Shown one piece after another: positions 52,314 to 60,334 of a DNA stretch of 64,000 nt. Made by a program: the position numbers and the translations under genes. The stretch comes from RUG023 sp900315435 (GTDB taxonomy: Bacteria > Spirochaetota > Spirochaetia > Sphaerochaetales > Sphaerochaetaceae): the NCBI GenBank assembly GCA_902788205.1, contig CADAJJ010000008.1:6545-70544 (forward strand). Direction: 5' to 3'. Under the pieces are notes generated by a model. That model saw only the letters and a list, made by a program, of their open reading frames with translations, searched no databases and was not told the origin of the DNA. The first letter of the stretch is position 1, and each line of letters opens with the position of its first letter.

Positions 52314-52885
52314 TGGAATACGTCGCGTTGGATTTCGAGACGGCGAACCGGCAAAGCGGTGGCGCTTGCGCCATCGGCATGGTCCGCTTCGACATGGACG
52401 GCAACCCGCTGGACAGCTTCTATTCGCTCTTGCACCCGCGGGTCGCCTATTTCGACCCTTGGATGAGCAGGGTCCACAAGCTCCGCAGCGAGGAATGCCT
52501 TGCCGCCCCCACCTTTCCCGAACTCTGGGACTCCATCCGTGGTTTCATCCGCGGCGATTTGGTCTGCGCCCACAATGCCGCCTTCGATATGGGCGTGCTG
52601 GCCCGGACGCTCGAGGTCTATGGCCTCTCCTCCGACCCGATCACCTATGTCTGCACCTGCAATCTCGCCCGCCGTCTCTGGCGTGGCCTGTCCAGCTATT
52701 CGCTTTCCTCTCTGGTCTCTTATCTGGAGCTGCAGGATTTACGCCACCACCATGCGCTGGACGACGCGTCGATGTGCGGGAAGCTGCTGTACCGGGAGTG
52801 CGGAGGCCATTTGTCCGATGCCCGGGACTTCGGAAGGTTCCTTGTCTCGAAAGGGTATCTTCCCAAACAAATGGTTGTTGGCTAG
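52313..52885 (+). CDS. 3'-5' exonuclease, DnaQ/RNase T superfamily
   Basis: 190 residues with the DEDD residues: ExoI YVALDFETANRQSG (Asp, Glu), ExoII VCAHNAAFDMGVLARTLE (Asp) and ExoIII HHHALDDASMCGKLLY (His, Asp; DEDDh type). A stand-alone proofreading-like or DNA/RNA trimming exonuclease. TGATG junction with manA couples translation but the functions seem unrelated. Confidence 0.92.
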   Translation: MEYVALDFETANRQSGGACAIGMVRFDMDGNPLDSFYSLLHPRVAYFDPWMSRVHKLRSEECLAAPTFPELWDSIRGFIRGDLVCAHNAAFDMGVLARTLEVYGLSSDPITYVCTCNLARRLWRGLSSYSLSSLVSYLELQDLRHHHALDDASMCGKLLYRECGGHLSDARDFGRFLVSKGYLPKQMVVG

Positions 52886-52890
52886 CTTGC

Positions 52891-53772
52891 TTAGAAAAGC
52901 CGGAGCTTCCTCCCGCACAGCGGCCATAGGAAGGTCGCCCAGAGCCCGAGCAGCAGGTAACGGACGATCTTGCCCAGCGCGTAGAATTCCACGGGCAGGA
53001 GTTTCTTCAAGGCCATGATCGACAGGATTCCGGCAATTCCTCCCAGATATCGGAGAAGCTTGGTCGTGGTCCCGCAGTCGCAGGTGTAGTCCACATGCCG
53101 GCTCTCCAGATAGAATCCCAGATAGAAACCGGAGAACAGGTTGAAGGTGGAGACCAGGTCTCCGAAGGCGACCGGGTCGACTACGTTCGCCTGCAACAGG
53201 GTTCCTGAGACAAGGCCGATGGCAAGGGTCCCGAGACCGATGGCCAGGGTGAAATGTTCCAGCGGCTTTCCTTCCAGGACCGAGAATATCCGGTAGCAGA
53301 ACAGGACTGTTCCTAGGCCGATGATCAGGCCGCCTATGACGTCGATGGGCCAGTGGACTCCCAGATAGACGCGGCTGAGGGGAACAAGGATGACGAGCAG
53401 GAGGCTGAGGATGATGGAAGCCGGACGCGGAAAAGCGCAAGCGGTCGCGCCATAGAAGGCGCTTGCCGCGGTGCTGTGGCCGCTGGGAAAGGAATAGCCG
53501 GTAGCGGTCCCGACACGCTTGCCTTGGATGGAGGAGAGCACTTGGAATGGGCGCGGGTGGCGTACAATCGCCTTGACGACCATGCTGCAGGAAAGGGAGA
53601 AGAGCAGGCAACTGGCGATGGAGAAGCCACGCCGCTTGTCGACGCACCAGTAGATGGCAAGGGCTATCAGGAGGATGACTCCCTCCTCGCCGAACATGGT
53701 GACCAATTCAAAGACCCGGTCCAGGAACGGGTTCGCGTGTTCCTGGAAGAACAGAAGGATGGACGCTTGCAT
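52891..53772 (-). CDS. PAP2-family membrane phosphatase
   Basis: About 293 residues, six or more helices. The three phosphatase motifs are present: KAIVRHPRPF, SFPSGHSTAA and SRVYLGVHWPIDVIGG. It removes phosphate from a lipid such as phosphatidate or undecaprenyl pyrophosphate at the outer face of the inner membrane. The C-terminal ~120 residues add extra helices beyond the core. Start is uncertain: ATG 53772 or an upstream TTG (53808), both with weak signals. Confidence 0.88.
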   Translation of the reverse strand: MQASILLFFQEHANPFLDRVFELVTMFGEEGVILLIALAIYWCVDKRRGFSIASCLLFSLSCSMVVKAIVRHPRPFQVLSSIQGKRVGTATGYSFPSGHSTAASAFYGATACAFPRPASIILSLLLVILVPLSRVYLGVHWPIDVIGGLIIGLGTVLFCYRIFSVLEGKPLEHFTLAIGLGTLAIGLVSGTLLQANVVDPVAFGDLVSTFNLFSGFYLGFYLESRHVDYTCDCGTTTKLLRYLGGIAGILSIMALKKLLPVEFYALGKIVRYLLLGLWATFLWPLCGRKLRLF

Positions 53773-53828
53773 GGTGACAGTATCGACCGTGATGGCAAGA
53801 ACGGTCAAGTTGGAGTACGATACTCCCT

Positions 53829-54200
53829 ATGAGCGATGAAAATCTGATCGAGGCTTTGGTGGATGGCGATTGGGATGATGACGACGAGCTGGAGGGCGAG
53901 CTTGCCTCCAGCCGTGTCTGGAAGGTCGAGCAACTGCTTTCCTGGTTCAGCGACGCGACGGGAACCGTACGCCAGGAATGGTCTTCCTTTCCGCCCTTGC
54001 AACAGGCATTCCTTGCCGACCAGTGCGAGAGCGTGGGCAGGGTCTGCAGCCATGCCGCCCTTGCCGGTTACCTTTCCCATATCGGCGAGGGCGAGCCCTC
54101 GTTGTTCCCCTATCTTGCCTATCTGAACGATCCCTGCCGGTATCAGGAGACGGAAATCGGGGAATCCTTGGAGGGAGAGGAGAACGTTTCCCTCAATTGA
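53829..54200 (+). CDS. acidic protein of unknown function (123 aa)
   Basis: A cytoplasmic, strongly acidic protein (ALVDGDWDDDDELEGE near the N terminus) with a helical middle (VWKVEQLLSWFSDATGTV) and two cysteines. No signal or membrane segment. The last 58 bases overlap the convergent LysR gene. Not recognised. Confidence 0.55.
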   Translation: MSDENLIEALVDGDWDDDDELEGELASSRVWKVEQLLSWFSDATGTVRQEWSSFPPLQQAFLADQCESVGRVCSHAALAGYLSHIGEGEPSLFPYLAYLNDPCRYQETEIGESLEGEENVSLN

Positions 54201-55051
54201 GCAAGGAACCGCTCGGCAATCGGCGTGAAGGATTGATACCGCTTCCATGCGATAGAGAGCCTGCTTTCCAGCCGTGGAGCGAGCGGCCGGAAGGCAAGTC
54301 CGCTTCCTTTCGCGGTGTCGACGAGCCTGTCGAAGGTAAGCAGGTAGCCAAGCCCCTCCTTGACGAAGACCGAGCCGTTGTACGAAAGACGGAAGGTGCC
54401 CTCGAGCTGGAGGGAAGGGAAGCCGCTTCCCGCCCATCGTCTCACATCGCCGGTCCATGCCTGTTCGGAGCAGAAAAGGGGAAGTCCGGCCAAGTCGTCT
54501 ACGGTGATGGCATCCTTGCGCGCGAGCGGGTCGTTTTCGGGCATCACCAGGCCCCAGGTGTCTGCCTGCGGGAAATCGAGGTACTCGTACGAATGGCTGT
54601 CCGGGCATTCTGCCAGGACAAGGAAATCCAACAGGCCTTTCTGCAACTTTTCCTCGATCTGCTCGGTATCGCCGCTGGTGATATGATAATGCAGGCTAGG
54701 ATATTTGGCCTTACAGGCCTTGATGGCCCGCGCAAGATGCTTGATCTGGGCTGATTCCGCAAGCCCGAGGTACAGGTCTCCCCCGGTGATGTCGTCAAGC
54801 AGGGAGAATTCCTTTTCAATCTTGTCAGCCATGCCGACCAGATCCTGCGCGCGGTTGCGCAGGAGGATGCCTTCCTCCGTCAGGCTGATGCTGCGGCTGT
54901 GCCGGACGAACAGCAGTTTTCCCAACTCGTCCTCCAGGATCTTGATTTGTTTGGAGAGCGTCGGTTGCGAGACATGCAGGAAAGCCGCCGCCCGGCTCAT
55001 GTTCTCTTCCCTCGCCACCGCAAGAAAGTACCGAAGCGTCTTGATTTCCAT
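54143..55051 (-). CDS. LysR family transcriptional regulator
   Basis: 302 residues: MEIKTLRYFLAVAREENMSR and AAAFLHVSQPTLSKQIKILE form the HTH; the effector domain starts near residue 90 (GDLYLGLAESAQIKHLARAI). Divergent from the hydrolase gene at 55189, with a dyad between, so it probably controls that gene and its own. Confidence 0.92.
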   Translation of the reverse strand: MEIKTLRYFLAVAREENMSRAAAFLHVSQPTLSKQIKILEDELGKLLFVRHSRSISLTEEGILLRNRAQDLVGMADKIEKEFSLLDDITGGDLYLGLAESAQIKHLARAIKACKAKYPSLHYHITSGDTEQIEEKLQKGLLDFLVLAECPDSHSYEYLDFPQADTWGLVMPENDPLARKDAITVDDLAGLPLFCSEQAWTGDVRRWAGSGFPSLQLEGTFRLSYNGSVFVKEGLGYLLTFDRLVDTAKGSGLAFRPLAPRLESRLSIAWKRYQSFTPIAERFLAQLRETFSSPSKDSPISVS

Positions 55052-55073
55052 ACCCAGCCTCCTTGATTGAAAC

Positions 55074-55090
55074 TATTCTAGAAAAGAATA
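55074..55090. promoter_or_regulatory. candidate LysR operator
   Basis: TATTCT-AGAAA-AGAATA is a perfect 6+5+6 dyad of 17 bases, T-N15-A form, lying between the divergent LysR and hydrolase genes. Confidence 0.5.
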
Positions 55091-55188
55091 TCACGATATG
55101 CATTATTGCTGGTAGTAACATCTTGGACAAGCGTCTATCGTAAGGGGTGGCAGGTTGGGACGATGGCTGCCCAGGAGGAAGAAACCGT

Positions 55189-56190
55189 ATGATGAAAACG
55201 GAAGCATTGCAGTTGGTCAAAGGGTGGGACAAGACATTCCCCAAGAGTGAAAAGGTCGATCACCGGAAGGTGACCTTCGTGAACCGCTACGGCATCACGC
55301 TTGCCGCCGACATGTACACGCCCAAGGGGGCGTCCGGCAGGATGCCGGCCATTGCCGTCTGCGGTCCCTTCGGAGCGGTCAAGGAACAATGCTCGGGCCT
55401 GTATGCGCAGGCGATGGCGGAACGGGGATGGGTCACGGTTGCCTTCGACCCTTCCTATACCGGGGAGAGCGGCGGGAACCCGCGCAATATGGCCTCTCCT
55501 GACATCAACACGGAGGACTTCATGGCGGCAGTGGATTTCCTTTCGGTGCAGGAAACCGTCGACCCCCGGAGCATCGGCATCATCGGTATCTGCGGCTGGG
55601 GAGGCATGGCCTTGAACGCCGCCGCGTTGGACACCCGCATCAAGGCCACGGTCGCCTCCACCATGTACGACATGTCGCGGGTCAACGCCAACGGCTATTT
55701 CGATTCCGAGGACAACGAGGAGGCCCGGTACCGGAAACGGGCTGCCATGTGCGCCCAGCGTACCGCCGACTATCAGGCCGGTTCCTACAAGCTCGCCGGC
55801 GGCGTGGTCGATCCGCTTCCTGCCGATGCCCCGTTCTTCGTGAAGGACTACTATGACTACTACAAGACTCCCCGCGGCTACCATCCCCGTTCGTTGAACT
55901 CGAATGGCGGCTGGAACGTGACGGGTTGCGAGTCCTTCCTGAACCAGCCCATCCTCGCGTACAGTGACGAGATCCGCAGCGCCGTGCTGCTGGTCCATGG
56001 CGACAAGGCCCACTCCTGCTACTTCTCGAAGGACGCCTATGCGGCGATGGTCAAGGATGGCAAGTATGCGAAAAACAAGGAGTTGCTGCTCATCCCTGGC
56101 GCAGTCCATACAGACCTGTATGATGGTGGCGGCAAAAACGCGATTCCTTTCGACAAGTTCGAAGCGTTTTTCCACCAATACCTGAGATAA
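55189..56190 (+). CDS. alpha/beta hydrolase with Cys nucleophile elbow
   Basis: 333 residues, cytoplasmic. After GITLAADMYTPKGASGRMPA and AVCGPFGAVKEQCSG comes the nucleophile elbow GIIGICGWGGMALNAAALD, where Cys takes the usual Ser place, as in dienelactone-hydrolase-like/YcjY-type proteins. Asp/His candidates are in LLVHGDKAH and IPGAVHTDLYD. ATG 55189 follows CAGGAGGAAG. Regulated by the divergent LysR gene. Substrate unknown. Confidence 0.82.
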   Translation: MMKTEALQLVKGWDKTFPKSEKVDHRKVTFVNRYGITLAADMYTPKGASGRMPAIAVCGPFGAVKEQCSGLYAQAMAERGWVTVAFDPSYTGESGGNPRNMASPDINTEDFMAAVDFLSVQETVDPRSIGIIGICGWGGMALNAAALDTRIKATVASTMYDMSRVNANGYFDSEDNEEARYRKRAAMCAQRTADYQAGSYKLAGGVVDPLPADAPFFVKDYYDYYKTPRGYHPRSLNSNGGWNVTGCESFLNQPILAYSDEIRSAVLLVHGDKAHSCYFSKDAYAAMVKDGKYAKNKELLLIPGAVHTDLYDGGGKNAIPFDKFEAFFHQYLR

Positions 56191-56194
56191 GCGT

Positions 56195-56409
56195 ATGAAA
56201 AAACGTGCTGCCGTTCTTGTTTCCTTTTTGTTGGCGGGTTTTCTGGGTGCGTCGGGAGGAGCGCCGGGCATCCTGCCGTGAAGTCTAAGGGCGGAGACTG
56301 GCTGGAAGGAATGCGCTTTGGCGGGGGAGTGCCGGAAGAGGATCTGCGCAGATGGAGGGAAGGACTGCGCTGGGAATCCTACCGGAACCGGAGTATTCCG
56401 GTCCTTTGA
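56195..56409 (+). pseudogene. probable frameshifted small secreted protein
   Basis: ATG 56195 begins a signal peptide (VLVSFLLAGFLGASGG) but the frame ends at TGA 56279. From GTG 56278 a second frame continues with a plausible mature part (GDWLEGMRFGGGVPEEDLRR) to 56409. One frameshift would join them. Alternatively two tiny coupled genes. Downstream of the hydrolase gene. Confidence 0.35.
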
Positions 56410-56424
56410 GCCAACAGAAGTCCA

Positions 56425-57516
56425 TCAGTACACGGAAAGCGCGACCACGACGGTCGACGTGTACTCTCCGTTGGGCGCGGTCGCGAAAGAATCGTCAGGA
56501 AGCCTGAAGTCGAGGCGCTTCACATCCACATCTCCGGCTGAAGAGTTCTTCAACGTGTATGTGAGAAGCCCCGAACTATCTTCCTCATACGTACTGTCCG
56601 TCACGACGCTGCCCGTGCTGGTGTCAGGAACCAGGGAAAGCAGATAGCTGTACAGGTGTTCGTTCTGGGCGTCATGAAGTTTGTCATGCAGGATTTCCAC
56701 AAGAAGGTTCTTGGTCATCCCGGTGTTTCCGTTCGACGCGTCGAACGACACCCGCAGGTACAGCAGGCTTACTCCGCTTTGCAGTTCGGATAGGGACGCC
56801 GGCAACTGGATTGCCGGATCGTTTCCCAGCACTGTCCTCCCAGGGTGGCTGAGCAAAGCAAGCGACGCGTTCAATGCCGGAGGCTGCGTGGGACCCTCGG
56901 TGTTGGTGAAAGGATCCATGAACCCCGAGGTGAATGGATTGTTGGAAATGTTGATGAGCTCTCCCGTGATGGAGTTGCCTCCGGCAGTCTCCTCATGCAG
57001 CTCGAACCGGTAATCGGCAAGGTTGGAAACAAGGTACGGGGTGCCTGGCACCATTCGCACGGGATTGGCGATAACCAGCCAGATGGTCATGGTGAGGGAG
57101 GTTTTCTTGTATTCGGGGTAGAGATGGATTTCCGAGTTCCCGGCATGTGTCAGGTCAATCAGCGTCCTTTGGCCGTTATATGGGAAATACTCGGCTAGGA
57201 GCCTGATGTCGGTCGGTTGCCGGCCAGGGAACAATCCCGTGATCGAGATGGGGGAGCCGCTTGTCACCAGCATGATGGTGGTTCCGTTGTCCTGGTTCGT
57301 CGTCATTCCGTCAATCTGTAGCGTCCCGACCTTGAGCATCTTCACCAGGTCTTGGGAAACATCCGGGCTTCCCGGGTCGAAGTAGTTCCCTTGGTCTTTC
57401 CCGTTCACCCATGTCATCGGGTTTTCCGGGGTATATCCGTAGGTAATCTCCCCTGCCGCGGAGGACAGACAGAAAAACAGTATGGCGAGGACGGCACCGA
57501 TTCTTTGCATATACAA
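56425..57516 (-). CDS. secreted protein of unknown function
   Basis: 363 residues with a signal peptide (VLAILFFCLSSAAGEITYG). The rest is beta-rich with many Thr, Ser, Asn, no cysteine cluster and no membrane segment. Repeating short segments such as TIMLVTSGSPISITGL and TMTIWLVIANPVRMVP suggest immunoglobulin-like sheets. Not recognised; the type of secreted hypothetical protein frequent in spirochaetes. Stands alone. Confidence 0.65.
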   Translation of the reverse strand: MYMQRIGAVLAILFFCLSSAAGEITYGYTPENPMTWVNGKDQGNYFDPGSPDVSQDLVKMLKVGTLQIDGMTTNQDNGTTIMLVTSGSPISITGLFPGRQPTDIRLLAEYFPYNGQRTLIDLTHAGNSEIHLYPEYKKTSLTMTIWLVIANPVRMVPGTPYLVSNLADYRFELHEETAGGNSITGELINISNNPFTSGFMDPFTNTEGPTQPPALNASLALLSHPGRTVLGNDPAIQLPASLSELQSGVSLLYLRVSFDASNGNTGMTKNLLVEILHDKLHDAQNEHLYSYLLSLVPDTSTGSVVTDSTYEEDSSGLLTYTLKNSSAGDVDVKRLDFRLPDDSFATAPNGEYTSTVVVALSVY

Positions 57517-57750
57517 CTAGATGATATCGTATTAAGACTATCTAGTAAACCTACGTATTTTGGATTGCATCCTATAGCAGAAAAGAGAGAGGGTTTTGGG
57601 ACTGGTTTGTGCCAAGGCTGATCACGGCATTCCTGTTCCACTGCACAGCGGCGCTCCGGCCTTCGGCTGGTGCAGGGTATCTGCGAGGGCGAAGTATCTT
57701 GACGGAGATTGCAGATTCTGAACGCGCTCGAGCATTCGCTGGCGTAAGAC

Positions 57751-57906
57751 AATGATCATTATGATGTCCAAGGAAGGTTTGGGCGCAAGTCCACCGGCAG
57801 ATACGCTACCGTCGTGCTCAATCCGGTGTCGGGCACAGTGGTGACGTGCTATCCAACGAGAAGTCGTCAACTGAGGAAGGCATTGTCTCAAAAAGGAGGC
57901 AAATGA
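57751..57906 (+). pseudogene. C-terminal fragment of a toxin-like protein
   Basis: An open piece without start codon reads FGRKSTGRYATVVLNPVSGT and VVTCYPTRSRQLRKAL before TGA 57904-57906. Strand-turn-strand endings of this kind (V-x-L-N-P-x-S/T-G-x-V-V-T-x-Y-P) are seen at the C termini of polymorphic (contact-dependent) nuclease toxins. Upstream it is closed by TAA. The next frame starts in an ATGA overlap, as immunity genes do. Interpretation is tentative. Confidence 0.4.
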
Positions 57907-58190
57907 TGTATACATTTTCCGAGAAAGAGAAAAGTCTTATTGACCGACTGATAAAAAATGTGATTGACAAGAACATACCATGTCGTACGCCGGCCTTTGC
58001 GAGCTGCTATAACTAGGTTCTCGAAAAGTGGAGGCAAGGCAAGCTTGACTATTCACACTTGACGGAATATGACGAGCTAGGTGTAGAGGAGATCGTGGAA
58101 GACCGGATCATCTCCCTCGACACCGGCTACGGCCCCTACTCCGACGAGCTCAAGACCTGTTATTCGATTATCTACAAGTTCCCTGACTGA
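57903..58190 (+). pseudogene. possible immunity gene with one in-frame TAG
   Basis: A 95-codon frame starting ATG-ATG at 57903. It reads FSEKEKSLIDRLIKNVIDKN, then a TAG at codon 38 (58014-58016), then continues in the same frame (VLEKWRQGKLDYSHLTEYDE ... YSDELKTCYSIIYKFPD) to TGA 58190. The frame is otherwise intact, so only one point mutation separates it from a full gene. Small acidic helical proteins coupled to a toxin fragment are typical immunity proteins. Confidence 0.45.
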
Positions 58191-58358
58191 CATAAGGTTC
58201 CAGTCTGCAATCCCCTGTCCCTCCAGGGATTTTTCATGCTCATGCAAAAACAAGCCATATCTGTATGTGGACAAATGTGTTGCATTACGCAAGCGTGGCA
58301 TACTATGTATGCAGGGATTGAAGCAATCAAAACGCATCAAGGAGGGTCGTTTCCCGGT

Positions 58359-58517
58359 ATGGTTGACGAAGAAAAAGAAGAAGAGGCTGAGCGCGCGGCA
58401 TTTCTAGAGCCTGAGGAGGAGGAAGAGGAAGAGAGTACAGCCGACTCCATGTGGATGTTGGCCCTGTACGACTTCTTGAATGATGAAGCGAATACGCAAG
58501 GTGGGCATGGGATATGA
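58359..58517 (+). CDS. very acidic small frame, doubtful
   Basis: 52 residues dominated by glutamate (DEEKEEEAERAAFLEPEEEE) ending in MLALYDFLNDEANTQ. AAGGAGG is 13 bases upstream of ATG 58359, too far for a normal site. The frame is open further upstream. Composition is not that of a shadow of another gene, but no family is recognised. May be the rest of a larger lost gene. Confidence 0.3.
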   Translation: MVDEEKEEEAERAAFLEPEEEEEEESTADSMWMLALYDFLNDEANTQGGHGI

Positions 58518-58589
58518 AGTTCCAGGATTGCCACACGCAGAGAGGTCCGTGTCCCTTTGCGTGACCGTCATGGCAAGCTTTCCGTCCAT

Positions 58590-58749
58590 GCACGGACGGG
58601 GTTCGGACACGCCGTTGCTGAGGTACATGGTCAAAGCCACACGAAGAACCGCTTACGGTTTCAGGGACATCCCGTACTTCTTCTCCCAGATCTACGGGAA
58701 CTCCCGCAAGCCCTCTCAAATCTGGCTATCCCACACAATTCTGATTTGA
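58590..58749 (+). pseudogene. transposase-like C-terminal fragment
   Basis: The plus-strand frame reads MVKATRRTAYGFRDIPYFFS followed by QIYGNSRKPSQIW, matching the closing helix of DDE transposases of ISL3-like type (compare YGYRDDDYFF in the remnant at 26406-26612). No catalytic part upstream. Confidence 0.4.
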
Positions 58750-58753
58750 ACCA

Positions 58754-58785
58754 AAGAAAAAGCCAGCCCCTCGAAGGAACTGGCT
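58754..58785 (-). terminator. terminator of tRNA-Val
   Basis: Stem AGCCAG (58761-58766) with CTGGCT (58780-58785); on the minus strand a T-rich run follows (A-rich 58751-58760). Confidence 0.65.
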
Positions 58786-58789
58786 CTTG

Positions 58790-58861
58790 TGCGGCTGATA
58801 AGGATTGAACTTATGACCCCCACGATGTCAACGTGATGCTCTCCCACTGAGCTACAACCGC
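58790..58861 (-). tRNA. tRNA-Val (anticodon GAC)
   Basis: 72 bases; acceptor GCGGTTG/CAGCCGC, D-arm GCTCAGTGGGAGAGC, anticodon loop TTGACAT, T-loop TTCAATC. CCA not encoded. Confidence 0.92.
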
Positions 58862-59116
58862 AAATCCGAAGCTGTCTTGCAACAGCAAGAGTGATACTAC
58901 TGGAAATTCCCAACCGTGTCTAGTCCTTTCCCCGTTTTTATTGCTTGGGGAGCGCAGAAACAGGAAACGTTCCCAATTGGATCCAAACGGGCAGTAAGGC
59001 GTCAATGTCCGTCGGATGGCATTTTCCTGATTGTTTGTTCCTTGGGTGTTGAAAAAATTTTTTCAAGAGAGTTGACAAAGAAACCGAATATCTGTAAATT
59101 CCTCTCTGTAACTCAC

Positions 59117-59191
59117 GGGGGAGTAGCGAAGCTGGTTTATCGCGCTGGCCTGTCACGCCGGAGGTCACGGGTTCGAGTCCCGTCTCTCTCG
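59117..59191 (+). tRNA. tRNA-Asp (anticodon GTC)
   Basis: 75 bases; acceptor GGGGGAG/CTCTCTC with two G-U pairs, anticodon stem CTGGC/GCCGG around CTGTCAC, T-arm ACGGG TTCGAGT CCCGT. CCA not encoded. Its 3' end is repeated at 60035-60067. Confidence 0.94.
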
Positions 59192-59196
59192 CCTAG
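59164..59196 (+). repeat. att-like direct repeat, copy in tRNA-Asp
   Basis: 33 bases covering the T-arm and acceptor 3' end of tRNA-Asp; matches 60035-60067 at 30 of 33 positions in the same orientation. Confidence 0.75.
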
Positions 59197-59203
59197 AGAA
59201 TTT

Positions 59204-59250
59204 GGAGCCATCCTGTTTCCTGTAAAGGGTTTGAAGGATGGCTCCTTTCT
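59204..59250 (+). terminator. terminator after tRNA-Asp
   Basis: Perfect 10-bp stem GGAGCCATCC (59204-59213) with GGATGGCTCC (59236-59245), 22-base loop, then TTTCTTTT. Confidence 0.82.
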
Positions 59251-59259
59251 TTTGGGTTC

Positions 59260-59486
59260 TTCACGGAACGTTGGGGGATGAGGAACATAGGGTACCGCAA
59301 TAGTTGCAAAAAGAGCATGTTGTCTGGTTCCATTTTGGTTACCACTCACAAAAGGAAAACCATACAGACATGCCCGCTTCACAAGATATCCGGATCCACC
59401 GTTCGTGTCGGCACTTCCAGTGCGACTCTTTGCGGTTAGACAAACAGAAAAGGCGCCTGGTCCTGCCATTCTCCAGCACAAGGCAG
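59260..59486 (+). repeat. 227-bp repeat, copy 2
   Basis: Reverse-complement match to 26690-26916, about 94% identical without gaps. It begins right after the tRNA-Asp terminator. Confidence 0.85.
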
Positions 59487-60034
59487 AAGGCCAGCCGCGT
59501 TTTCAGCCTCTTCAGCGTCTTTTCTTTCTCCGAATCCTTCTACTGCTTCGGAAAGGCATCATAACGCAGACCGACTATCTCGCCTATGGCGATGGAGACC
59601 TCCATTTCCCGCTTCAGATGCTCATTCCCGACTCTGCCGAGGAACGCTTCGCCTGCTGGAAGGGCGTTAGCAGCGCCCGTCCGACTATCGGCTTCATCGG
59701 TTTTTTCTTGACCCTGTTTGCCTGACCATCACATGCGTCACCGGAATCATGCCGCCAATGAAGCTGGTATTATCCCGGTATACCCTGGCCTTCAAAGGAG
59801 ATGGATTTCTCCGGTTCCTCCACGTCGCGGATGCCACGAAGAAGGGAGAGCCAGAACTTTTGCCTTTTCCTCCCTCATAGTCCTTATCTTTCCCATTAGT
59901 CTCATCACTGAGGAGCGGAACAATAGTTCCGACAAGAGCCTGTTCCATCACCGCTTCGGGTGTGGATGGATGAAATGGTTTTCTTTTGGTCGAGAAAACC
60001 TTGAAATGGCGTGCTCATTTGCAGGTTTTTCCTT

Positions 60035-60067
60035 GTCACGAGTCCGAGTCCCGTCTCTCGCGCCTAG
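60035..60067 (+). repeat. att-like direct repeat, displaced tRNA-Asp 3' end
   Basis: 30 of 33 bases match 59164-59196, including the T-loop GAGTCCCGTCTCTC and the trailing GCCTAG. No tRNA body precedes it. It is followed at ten bases by its own terminator, probably the original tRNA-Asp terminator. Confidence 0.7.
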
Positions 60068-60076
60068 CGCAAAGAA

Positions 60077-60109
60077 CCGAGTTGGTCGAAAGGCTGGCTC
60101 GGGTCTTTT
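60077..60109 (+). terminator. intrinsic terminator, probably the ancestral tRNA-Asp one
   Basis: 11-bp stem CCGAGTTGGTC (60077-60087), GAAA loop, GGCTGGCTCGG (60092-60102) with G-U pairs, then GTCTTTTA. Confidence 0.75.
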
Positions 60110-60253
60110 ATGCAACAGGGGAAAAGCCGTCTCTCCAAACATGGGCGTGGGGTTCTTTCCTGTCTGCGCAACTCTTGACAGTCCGCCTGTGCTGTTGTCG
60201 GCGTACAATCGTGAGAAAACCTTCAAAAACAACGAGTTACAATGAATGTTTCC

Positions 60254-60283
60254 TTGACGGTAGTCCGAAACGGCCTGTATTAT
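60254..60283 (+). promoter_or_regulatory. promoter of the envelope-spanning protein gene
   Basis: TTGACG (60254-60259) and TATTAT (60278-60283), 18-base spacer, 52 bases before the start codon. Confidence 0.65.
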
Positions 60284-60334
60284 ATTCTTGATTATTTATA
60301 GGCAATTTTATCTCATATCGACAGGAGGGGCAAC

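Larger units (their letters stand above)
57517..58753. other. decayed accessory stretch
   Basis: About 1.2 kb with only fragments: toxin-like piece, amber-interrupted frame, acidic frame and transposase-like piece. Nothing recognisable in 57517-57750. Confidence 0.6.
59192..60334. other. 1.1-kb stretch without intact gene
   Basis: Holds the tRNA-Asp terminator, repeat copy 2, unassigned sequence (59487-60034), the tRNA 3'-end copy, a second terminator and the promoter of the next gene. Frames in 59487-60034 look degraded and are not recognised. Confidence 0.65.

Noticed and set aside
59405..59725. 106-residue plus-strand frame after repeat copy 2
   Set aside because: Runs from repeat into unrelated sequence; no ribosome site; odd composition.
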